64,000 nucleotides of DNA from Alteromonas sp. M12 (GTDB lineage: Bacteria; Pseudomonadota; Gammaproteobacteria; Enterobacterales; Alteromonadaceae): assembly GCF_037478005.1 (NCBI RefSeq), contig NZ_CP144164.1, positions 3,410,001 to 3,474,000 of the forward strand, given 5' to 3'. Below, in pieces: positions 9,554 through 17,590 of the stretch; position 1 is the stretch's first letter, and each line of letters begins with the position of its first letter. A program made the translations under genes and the position numbers. A model generated the notes under the pieces. The model was not told the DNA's origin. It saw nothing but the letters and a program-made list of their open reading frames with translations, and made no database searches.

Positions 9554-10246
9554 TTAAATGAATCCATCGACAATACTGTATTCTTTTTCCAATAATTTCT
9601 GGTACAGCTCTCTATTCGCAGGTAGCCCTTTCCCTGACGACCTCACGTTCTTTTCAAGTAATGGAATGTCAGCCCCCATTTCTTTCGATAAACGTTTTAG
9701 ATCTTCAGCATAACAATGAGTCCTACCGACAAAATGAAAATCGTTTATGGGGACTTTCGAAAAATGGTTCTGATAGGGTTTATTTAGGTGCTGTAATTCA
9801 GGGTGTGTTAAAAAAAACTCAAATACGTCTAATTTTTGTTTTTCAATATTTTCACCAAACTCATCATAAATAATTCGATATTCATTTTTGGATTGCTGAA
9901 CTGCCAATAAATGTCCCAGAAGAGACCAAGCCCGCTCTACAGGATCTCTAACCCAAACTATTCTTTTAGCATTTGGATATAGCTTTATTTGTTCAGGATG
10001 GGCATGAAAGTGCCCATGGAGTATTTGCGTCCCATATGGTAGAAGGATTTTTCCGCCGCCACCAATAACTTTCACCTCACCAGGAGCATATAAATGTTTA
10101 ACAGCGTTATTTCCAAAAGCACTGGCATACCCCAACTTTAAAGATGTTCCTGCAGTTTTGGGAATATGATGAGATAACCAGATGACTGAATCCCGTCCAT
10201 CTGACTTAAATTTTAATATGTTTAATATATTTGATAATAAATTCAT
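9554..10246 (-). CDS. Sulfotransferase family protein
   Basis: A 230-residue protein with the PAPS-binding start WLSHHIPKTAGTSL (residues about 23-36) and the 3'-phosphate site RIVWVRDPVERAWSLLGHLL, the two hallmarks of the Sulfotransfer family. It has no clear signal peptide, so it probably acts in the cytoplasm or at the inner membrane, moving sulfate from PAPS to a sugar hydroxyl. It is one of at least four such enzymes in the locus (see 24189, 24874 and 30711), which suggests a sulfated polymer. The substrate is unknown. Confidence 0.75.
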   Translation of the reverse strand: MNLLSNILNILKFKSDGRDSVIWLSHHIPKTAGTSLKLGYASAFGNNAVKHLYAPGEVKVIGGGGKILLPYGTQILHGHFHAHPEQIKLYPNAKRIVWVRDPVERAWSLLGHLLAVQQSKNEYRIIYDEFGENIEKQKLDVFEFFLTHPELQHLNKPYQNHFSKVPINDFHFVGRTHCYAEDLKRLSKEMGADIPLLEKNVRSSGKGLPANRELYQKLLEKEYSIVDGFI

Positions 10247-10358
10247 TAGTGCATTTTCAATTAATTTTAAAAGTTAGGAAATATTTATAGATTTTTAATT
10301 TCCTATCTTTAATCCACAGACAAAATGTCTATATTTGTTACATAAACCAGTACTGAAG

Positions 10359-11492
10359 TTAGTCGTTGGGCTTACAATTATTTTGTTTGGCTTTTAACGC
10401 TGCGACAACGTCTGGCAGCGTCACACGAGTAAAGATTTTAGATAAAATGGGGAGTATTTCAGAAGGTGCTTCAGCAATAATTTGTGAAACCTGCTCTCTT
10501 TTCTCCATTACGAATTTTGTTCCTAATGCTATTTCTTCACTTAACATATAGTTTTCAAAGAAGCTTTCAATAAACCCTTGATAATCAGCCAAATCTTTAC
10601 TTTCAAATGAAACAGATACTTTAGGTTTACGAGGTATATACCCACTTCGATTCGTCTTAAATATATCAGCGAAAGGTCGATTTTGGATAGGCCTTCCTCG
10701 CAGTAATAGCGCCACATATTCCTCTTGGCTGCGAAACATTCGATGTAAAATAAAAATATCTTTTAAAGGGGACTTTATTTCTTCAGGGCTTATCTTTGCG
10801 AAATTATTTTCATCTACATGATATCTACTGCCATCTGCCAATTGATGCTTAATTTTATAACCCAGTATGTTGTGAGGATTAATGGCCTCGAGTAAAACAT
10901 GTGTAGAAACAAGTGATTTTACATGATTGCCTTTAATTCCGTCTATCTTCTTTTCTATTGTTGGTAAAAAAGGTTTAACTTCGTTAGTTCGATTTAACCA
11001 TTCGAAACAAACCACATCCATAGTCTTTTGTTTCAAGAAGTCATGAATTGTAGTTTTTAGATCTTTCGGTGTCCAAAATTCATCTATATCTAAAAACATG
11101 ACATGAGAATATCCTTGCTTCCTACTGCGCTTTAACTCGTGCTGATATATATGAGTCTGCGGTACATTTATATCCGGTTGAAAATACTCATCTCCATCAC
11201 AAAACTCAATATGCTTTACTGAGCTTAATTTCCGAACGATATTACTGGTATTGTCAGTGGTGTTATTTACATAAACTGAAATATGATCAAATCCGAAGTA
11301 TTGATGATGGGCCAACCACTCAGGCAAATAGCAAGCTTCATTTTTTGCAATTGCGACTAGCTTTACTCGATAAGGCTTTCTCTTCCTAATGCACTTGTTA
11401 ATTAAAATCCATAACCAAAATAAATATTTAAAGGCTTTACGGCAAGAGAGATAAACACTGAACCTAAATCTGAATAATTTTTTTAAATTCAA
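10359..11492 (-). CDS. GT92/GT2-like glycosyltransferase
   Basis: A 377-residue protein with a basic, hydrophobic N-terminus (FKYLFWLWILIN, possible membrane association). The catalytic domain is of the Glyco_tranf_2_4/GT92 type: KLVAIAKNEACYLPEWLAHH, FDHISVYVNNTTDNT, and the metal site MFLDIDEFW, later HYHVDENN-like histidines and HRMFRSQEEY. This family usually transfers hexoses to surface glycans. The start appears to be TTG, five bases after the stop of the upstream gene, implying co-transcription. Donor and acceptor cannot be inferred. Confidence 0.75.
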   Translation of the reverse strand: MNLKKLFRFRFSVYLSCRKAFKYLFWLWILINKCIRKRKPYRVKLVAIAKNEACYLPEWLAHHQYFGFDHISVYVNNTTDNTSNIVRKLSSVKHIEFCDGDEYFQPDINVPQTHIYQHELKRSRKQGYSHVMFLDIDEFWTPKDLKTTIHDFLKQKTMDVVCFEWLNRTNEVKPFLPTIEKKIDGIKGNHVKSLVSTHVLLEAINPHNILGYKIKHQLADGSRYHVDENNFAKISPEEIKSPLKDIFILHRMFRSQEEYVALLLRGRPIQNRPFADIFKTNRSGYIPRKPKVSVSFESKDLADYQGFIESFFENYMLSEEIALGTKFVMEKREQVSQIIAEAPSEILPILSKIFTRVTLPDVVAALKAKQNNCKPND

Positions 11493-11496
11493 TTTA

Positions 11497-13236
11497 TCAA
11501 CACTCTTTTATCGAGAAGTTTTCTCTTCTCAATGTTAAATTGGGACTATAGGCGGGATCATGTTCAATGATGCTTGCCCAGTTTTTTTGTAAATAATTTA
11601 GTTCTTTTTCAAATCTATCACGCTTTTCAACCGTGTCGTCGAAACCTCTGGATACTGACTCATAATGAAATAAAATAGCTTCTGCACAATAGAGATTTCG
11701 CCTTCCTAAACTCAATACTTTGAGACAGAAATCAACGTCATTAAAAGCCACTTCCAAATTAATTTCATCTAAACCATTTACAGCTAAATAATCACTCTTT
11801 TTAACCAACAGGCACGCCGCAGTCACAGCACTGAAACAGTTTGTGGCGGCTAAACGATTTAAATAGCCGCTATGTTCTCGAGGAAAATACTTATGAGCAT
11901 GCCCTGCACCTCCGCCGTAGCCCATAACGACACCTGCATGTTGAATTCTGCCATCTGGATAAAGTAGTTTAGCGCCCACACAGCCGATTTCTTTTCGATT
12001 GACTTGATTTACCATATAGGACAGCCACTCAGGCTCTATCACTTCTATATCATTGTTAATTAACCCTATAATTTCACCCGAAGCATGAGTGACTGCGAAA
12101 TTATTTATTGCAGAGTAATTAAACTTTTGATCATATTTAAGCACTTTAATTTGTGGATGTTTATTTAACTCATTGAAGTAATCAAGACTTTCTTGTTCGT
12201 CTGATTGATTATCAACCAATAATATTTCAAAGTTTCGATAAGTGGTCTTCGTCAATATAGACTCAACACATACTTTAACAAGTTGACGTGAATTTCTAGT
12301 CGGAATAATTAAACTCACTAAGGGGCTTGTTTCTGTATGCCAAAGCAATTTTAAAATAGGGTATTGAGCATGCTTAGTGACCTTTGCATATTTAGCGACT
12401 TTATTAATGGTTGTTGGCCCCAGAGGGAAGCTATTTTTATCAGCGGCAGCTTGTGAATGAACGACTACGTAAGGTAGGTGCCCTACTATCATATCTAACT
12501 CATCTAGATAAATACTAGCTAGGAAGTCAGCAATACTAGTCTGACTAACCTCTAAACGCGCTTGTTTAGCAAATACTCTGTTCGAGCGAAACCAAAGGCC
12601 AGTATTGATATAGCCCGTACTTAACAATAAATCGGGGTTCCAGTCACTATGTAGTTTGGGTGAGTGCCTTTTTCCTGAAGAAGTGATGCTGTCACTGTCA
12701 AAATAGCCAATTGAAGAACTAGAATTTAAAAACGCTGAAACTGCTCCTTCAATTAAAGGGTGCAAAGCGTCACCGGCGTTTATTACTAAGAAGTTATTAA
12801 TTTCTCTTTCGGCATCACAAGAAAAATCAAGTGAGCTTTCCGATACCACTTCAAGATTAGCAGTCAAGTTATTAAGGTTATAATTGACGTTTTCTTCACC
12901 TTTAACCAAAAGAAAAACAGTTTCTATTGTGTTTATATCCGCCAAGTATTCCAAGGTAAAATTAAGTAAGCTTGAATTTCCGTTAACTACCACTACAACA
13001 TTAAAAGGAATGCCTAATGTCATACCTTTCAACGACATATTTTGCTTAGATATAAGCCCTTCATATAGCTTAGCGGTCTTTTTCTTTGATGGAATACCGT
13101 ATGATAAGCCGCTTTTTTGGAGGTTGCGACTATACAAAGAAGTTAACCATGGCCAGCGCTTAACTTTATTTCGAATTGACTCAGGAATGCATCCAACCAT
13201 GGACTTCACCCCTATCATGATATATTTTTTAACCAC
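11497..13236 (-). CDS. Glycosyltransferase family 2, large
   Basis: About 579 residues. The catalytic GT-A domain is in the C-terminal half: SLIIPTRNSRQLVKVCVESIL, EILLVDNQSDEQES, GLINNDIEVIEPEWL (DXD-like) and AFNDVDFCLKVLSLG. The N-terminal half is a weaker, GT-like region with an acidic FDSDSITSS. It resembles rhamnan and O-antigen polymer transferases with two GT modules. I chose the GTG at 13236 because AGAGG lies just before it; a longer frame from TTG 13308 would translate the 21-bp tandem repeat, which looks non-coding. Another possible start is the ATG at 13218. Confidence 0.75.
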   Translation of the reverse strand: MVKKYIMIGVKSMVGCIPESIRNKVKRWPWLTSLYSRNLQKSGLSYGIPSKKKTAKLYEGLISKQNMSLKGMTLGIPFNVVVVVNGNSSLLNFTLEYLADINTIETVFLLVKGEENVNYNLNNLTANLEVVSESSLDFSCDAEREINNFLVINAGDALHPLIEGAVSAFLNSSSSIGYFDSDSITSSGKRHSPKLHSDWNPDLLLSTGYINTGLWFRSNRVFAKQARLEVSQTSIADFLASIYLDELDMIVGHLPYVVVHSQAAADKNSFPLGPTTINKVAKYAKVTKHAQYPILKLLWHTETSPLVSLIIPTRNSRQLVKVCVESILTKTTYRNFEILLVDNQSDEQESLDYFNELNKHPQIKVLKYDQKFNYSAINNFAVTHASGEIIGLINNDIEVIEPEWLSYMVNQVNRKEIGCVGAKLLYPDGRIQHAGVVMGYGGGAGHAHKYFPREHSGYLNRLAATNCFSAVTAACLLVKKSDYLAVNGLDEINLEVAFNDVDFCLKVLSLGRRNLYCAEAILFHYESVSRGFDDTVEKRDRFEKELNYLQKNWASIIEHDPAYSPNLTLRRENFSIKEC

Positions 13237-13244
13237 ACAACCTC

Positions 13245-13286
13245 TTAACTGAATACGATTACAAATTAACTGAATACGATTACAAA
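13245..13286. repeat. 21-bp direct tandem repeat, two copies
   Basis: The unit TTAACTGAATACGATTACAAA occurs twice back to back, immediately upstream of the chosen start of the 11497-13236 gene, with a partial third copy (CTAACTGATA) after it. It lies between two genes of the operon. Confidence 0.85.
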
Positions 13287-13337
13287 CATCTAACTGATAT
13301 ATTTTCAATTATGGAAATATAAATTGATGTTTTGACA

Positions 13338-16136
13338 CTATTTTAAAATTTGCTGAATAGCACTTAACATGCTTGGTTTAACTTTTTGATAACTATAGCT
13401 TTCTACTGCTTTACTTCTGCCATTCACACCAAGCTTAACAATCAGGCTTGGCTCTTTTATCAGCAAGCCCAGAGCGTTAACGACACCTTCAATATCTTTA
13501 AAGGGAACTAAAATACCATTTTTTTCATCAACTAGTTCAGGAATAGCTCCCCATTCATATGCAACAACGGCACAACCGCTTGCCATACCTTCAATCACTG
13601 TGCGACCAAAAGACTCCTGGAAGTGGGACAAATTTAGTAAGATATCGGTATCTTTAAGTGCTTCAAAGGAACTCTGGCAATAACCTTTCCATTTTAAATT
13701 TTGTAAGCTCGTCTGTTTTTTCCAATTCGCTGTATGTTCATTTTCAGGTCCATAAATATGAAACTCAATAGGAAACTGTTTAGCCTCACACAACTCCGCA
13801 ACTTTAAGTAGATCTTCAATACCTTTTTTAGGCAGATTACTGCTGAGCAAAGAAGCAATAACAGGAAGTTTAACGCTAGGTAGTTTTGACGTAGTAACAT
13901 CAATGTCAATAACATTTGGAATTAGAAAAGCTCGACTTTTGAAATCAATGAAATTCAATACTGCCAAAGAGTTAGCAATAAAATAGTCACTACTTTTTAA
14001 ACAATGATTCCTAACAGTTTCAGCATCTGCCCCCAATGCTTCACACAAATCCGGATCATTGAGGGGTAACTCACGAATATGCATAACCGTCTTTCGGTTG
14101 TTTCTAGTCGCTGCGTTCAATGGCTCTGACAAAACAAGGGTATTTGCATAAACAAGTGCAATATTCAGCTGTTCAATAATTTGACTGAAAGCATCAACTA
14201 CCTTTTCATCTGTGTCTCTATTTGCGTTCCACCACTGCATGGGTTGAAAAATAACTTTGCTACATAATGCAGAGACTTTTTCTACATAATCGAGGTTTTC
14301 GGCATTAGGCAAAACAACAACAATATTAAAATCACTTTGCGAAAACATCTTAAGTGTGTCCAAAAAACTCCTCTCAGCACCAAAAGTATGTTCTGACACC
14401 ATATGGCCGACACATAAAATTGTGGGCTTATCGTCATGGAAAAGGATTTCGCCTTCAAGTTCAGTGCACTCTGGCAGATGACTTTCGTTCAGCAGATGTT
14501 CAATAACCGCTAATTTATTAGTTTTATGGAGATAGGCCTGCCCACTAATACTTATCACAGGGTTGCAGTCTCTGGCCTCGTGAATACCATTATTAATAAA
14601 ATGTGCAACGGGCTCGACTCCCGCCTTGGCAATATCTGGATATCGCTTCAAATACCATGTTCGGTCAAACAGTTCGCTGCTTTGCAAAAGTAGCGTTAAG
14701 TTATGCTTTCTTTGGGCATCATTACCTCTCAGCATTGTCGGAGGAACAGCGAAAGGTCGCTGATTAGGTAAGCGAGTAAGGTACAGCTTTTTATGAGTCT
14801 TATGCCAGGTAACGGCTGCGTCATGATAGTCCTTTCGCAACCCTTTAAATTGAGTTCTTAAATGACTCGCTTTGGTTTGAGATAAGGATTCATTTGTTGC
14901 CCGCCCGAAAGAAAGCGGTATACCAGGGAAAACCTCGACAATGGAATTAACACCATAAGATGCCAAAATACGATGATAATACTCAGTATCAGCGTTCACC
15001 GAAACGTTGTCCCAATATCCCAAACGGCGAAATACCGAACGCTTCAACATTAGTGAAGATACATTGCGATAAATCCAGCCATCTTCCATCCGCCAACGTT
15101 GAAAACGCAATTCCTCATCGGCTCTAACCCAATGTGAAACGGATGCGATAGCATTGCGCTTTTGTCGTAGCCCATTAACTTGGCATTCAACTTTTTGCGG
15201 ATGTGACCAATCATCAATATCGTGTACAGTAATATACTTACCTCTGGCCATACTAAGTCCATAATTTCGCGCTCGATATGCGCCTAAATTGACGTCGTGA
15301 CGAAATAACTTAATTCTTTGGTCTTGCTTCGATAGAGATTGAAGAACTTGCCATGAGTCATCACAGGAAGCATCATCAACTATGATGATTTCGAGGTTTT
15401 TCCAAGTCTGATTTAGCAAACTCGTTACTGCTGTTTTTATAGTATCTTGCGCATTAAAGCATGGAATGATAATGCTAACTAATGGCTGCAAAATATCTTT
15501 TAACGTTTTGCTGCGAGGTACATTCAGCCCAACTAAATTATCTAATCCTAGTGGCTTTTCTGGATGTTTAACGCTAACACCCAAAAGTTGGTTATTGGCA
15601 AATAGTTCAGTTAAATCATCAGCTCTACTCTCATTATCAAGCAGCATATTTTGAGCTAGTAACTTGTTGTTAGATGTTGACCAAACATTATCGTTAAGTA
15701 ACGCTTGCGCCGAGCTCAATTTACCCTGCCAATAATATGCATCAAACAACAACAGATATGGACCTTGATGTGCGATTAAATATAACGCCATTGGGTCTTT
15801 CAAGGCTTCGGGTAAATATTGTTCTACTAGATCCCATTTTCCATAACTGCCGTACCAGCGACCAAGCACCCACCCAGCTAAACACCGACTAAAGTCACTA
15901 GAGTTACTGAACAATGTGATTAGTTTTTTCTCAATTTCGTCAGTGTTATCGGTCGACCATAACTCTTTCTCTAATTCAAATGCTTCAATTTTGCAGGGGA
16001 ACCGCCCCTCGCCACGACCACAATTGATATAGTGCTCTAATGGTTCTACTCCTGCCTCTGCCACGTCAGGGTAAGTATTTAAATACCAATTGGCATCAAA
16101 ATATTTTCCAAGCTTTATGTTTTGTTCAATAACCAT
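13338..16136 (-). CDS. Bifunctional GT2-GT4 glycosyltransferase with two WYL/YPDV repeats
   Basis: A 932-residue multidomain protein. Residues about 13-48 hold a short module (FDANWYLNTYPDVA, EHYINCGRGEGRFP). A GT2 domain follows at about 215-400 (LVSIIIPCFNAQDTI, EIIIVDDASCDDSW, TVHDIDDWSHPQ). A second copy of the module lies at about 485-520 (FDRTWYLKRYPDIAKAG). A GT4 domain fills about 570-932 (GHMVSEHTFGAERSFLD, FHIYGPENE, ESFGRTVIEGMASG, the GT4 nucleotide-sugar site). It probably adds two consecutive sugars. The same short module recurs in the proteins at 17591 and 33589, so it may be a docking element common to the assembly machinery. Confidence 0.8.
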   Translation of the reverse strand: MVIEQNIKLGKYFDANWYLNTYPDVAEAGVEPLEHYINCGRGEGRFPCKIEAFELEKELWSTDNTDEIEKKLITLFSNSSDFSRCLAGWVLGRWYGSYGKWDLVEQYLPEALKDPMALYLIAHQGPYLLLFDAYYWQGKLSSAQALLNDNVWSTSNNKLLAQNMLLDNESRADDLTELFANNQLLGVSVKHPEKPLGLDNLVGLNVPRSKTLKDILQPLVSIIIPCFNAQDTIKTAVTSLLNQTWKNLEIIIVDDASCDDSWQVLQSLSKQDQRIKLFRHDVNLGAYRARNYGLSMARGKYITVHDIDDWSHPQKVECQVNGLRQKRNAIASVSHWVRADEELRFQRWRMEDGWIYRNVSSLMLKRSVFRRLGYWDNVSVNADTEYYHRILASYGVNSIVEVFPGIPLSFGRATNESLSQTKASHLRTQFKGLRKDYHDAAVTWHKTHKKLYLTRLPNQRPFAVPPTMLRGNDAQRKHNLTLLLQSSELFDRTWYLKRYPDIAKAGVEPVAHFINNGIHEARDCNPVISISGQAYLHKTNKLAVIEHLLNESHLPECTELEGEILFHDDKPTILCVGHMVSEHTFGAERSFLDTLKMFSQSDFNIVVVLPNAENLDYVEKVSALCSKVIFQPMQWWNANRDTDEKVVDAFSQIIEQLNIALVYANTLVLSEPLNAATRNNRKTVMHIRELPLNDPDLCEALGADAETVRNHCLKSSDYFIANSLAVLNFIDFKSRAFLIPNVIDIDVTTSKLPSVKLPVIASLLSSNLPKKGIEDLLKVAELCEAKQFPIEFHIYGPENEHTANWKKQTSLQNLKWKGYCQSSFEALKDTDILLNLSHFQESFGRTVIEGMASGCAVVAYEWGAIPELVDEKNGILVPFKDIEGVVNALGLLIKEPSLIVKLGVNGRSKAVESYSYQKVKPSMLSAIQQILK

Positions 16137-16344
16137 TTTAAATTACAATTTCTTTCAATAATAAAAATACACTAGCACTTAATAAAACATTCGTTTTATT
16201 TTAAATTAAGTCGCGTCTTTGATTCCAATTAGCTCTAAGTAAATTTCTACAACCACCTTTTGGAGATAGAGTAAGCATTTGCTATTTTAATAAAACCCCT
16301 TTCTAAAATTATGAAGTAAAGGAAACTTATTGGCAGCTGCTAAA

Positions 16345-17124
16345 CTATTCTGACAATAGCAATCCTCGAGTTACTTTAAAATTATCATAATAAACGAAAG
16401 TATCAGTAGAAGGGCTCCAACTCGGATCGTTTCCACCATAAAATGAGTTATACAAAAAATAATCAATCTTATTTTCCATATTTCCAGTAAAATTTAAATT
16501 GTTACGCTCTATCAGTTTTTTTCCATTAATGAAAAGTGCAGCTATGCCATCGCTGCTGCCGACTTCACTGTTTAACTTTACATATAGTGCAATTTTGTAC
16601 CAGGTATCTTTAACAAACGTAAACCCTAGAGGGTCTGCTACATCATCCCCACAACGTTTTTTACGATCTTGATGGTATAAATATAAAACGGGTTGTCCGT
16701 TTTGCCTCCACATCATTCGGACAGACCAACCATTCGGATCGATAGTTTTACAGCCAGTGGTAGCCGTACCGCCTCCCAAGCCGTGCATTTTACCGCCTCT
16801 TACAAATTCAAATTGACTGTCTAATTTCATATCAAAACTGAGAGTGGCTTCAGAAGCACTCTCTACTAATTGAAAACGTTTACCAATATAGGGTGTTCCT
16901 GTTTTGCTCGGGGTGTAAGTTTGTCGAATAATCTGGCCGTATTCTAGCTCTTCACTGCTCCCCTTTACCGATAACTCAGGTTTAAACCAATTTTGGTTTA
17001 AAGCCATGCCTTCAAAGTCTTGATAATACAAGTAATCAGTTGATTGCTGCACTGTAGACATATGCCCTCTTAGCGCAAACAACGATAAAAATGTTAGTAA
17101 CAGCAGTAATGTGAGTCTTAGCAA
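16345..17124 (-). CDS. Secreted polysaccharide lyase, PL14-like
   Basis: A 259-residue protein with a signal peptide (MLRLTLLLLLTFLSLFAL) and one beta-jelly-roll domain. GGKMHGLGGG, NGWSVRMMWRQNGQPVLYLYH, DTWYKIALYVKLN and DGIAALFINGKKL match the pattern of the PL14 alginate/glucuronan lyases. It probably cuts uronic-acid-containing chains in the periplasm or outside the cell by beta-elimination. Capsule loci often carry such a lyase to trim or release the polymer, and ugd in this locus supplies glucuronate. The start is a TTG. PL20-like or a catalytically dead carbohydrate-binding version cannot be excluded. Confidence 0.65.
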   Translation of the reverse strand: MLRLTLLLLLTFLSLFALRGHMSTVQQSTDYLYYQDFEGMALNQNWFKPELSVKGSSEELEYGQIIRQTYTPSKTGTPYIGKRFQLVESASEATLSFDMKLDSQFEFVRGGKMHGLGGGTATTGCKTIDPNGWSVRMMWRQNGQPVLYLYHQDRKKRCGDDVADPLGFTFVKDTWYKIALYVKLNSEVGSSDGIAALFINGKKLIERNNLNFTGNMENKIDYFLYNSFYGGNDPSWSPSTDTFVYYDNFKVTRGLLLSE

Positions 17125-17590
17125 TTTACTCTTATGCTCCCTTTTAGTTTATTGGTAGATAGTCTTAAACTCGCTACTCAAATTGATACAGCAATCGGCC
17201 TTCAAAACGTCCATTTTAAAATCCAGTACAAAAGCACCAACTGCAGAGGCTACAACACTTTGGTTGGTGCCTAGAGCCCACTACTCGTCAACTAAACTTT
17301 CTATAGCTCTTTGTTTAAAACAAGTCTCAAATTTAACCTAGCTAAAACGTTTTTCAACAAGCTAGAAAGCAAGAGTAAAACTGAAAACAATGACAATACC
17401 AGATTCTGCCAATTAAAGGTCATTTGGTTTAATACAACTTAACTGACTGCATAAGAATCCAACAACCATGTTAATAGTTGCCGCTAGTCTATTGCATAGA
17501 TCAACCACGACGTTTATCCTTTCCGATTGGTTTATTATTGTCACAAGAATCTCTTTTGACCGACTACTCAGTTACAATTGGAAGCTATAC
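17125..17590. other. Divergent intergenic region between the lyase and the reversed glycosyltransferase
   Basis: About 466 bases without a recognised gene. It should hold the promoters of both divergent genes, but no convincing -10/-35 pair was found. A short inverted repeat (GCACCAAC and GTTGGTGC, around 17229-17268, 21-25 base loop) is visible. Confidence 0.5.
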
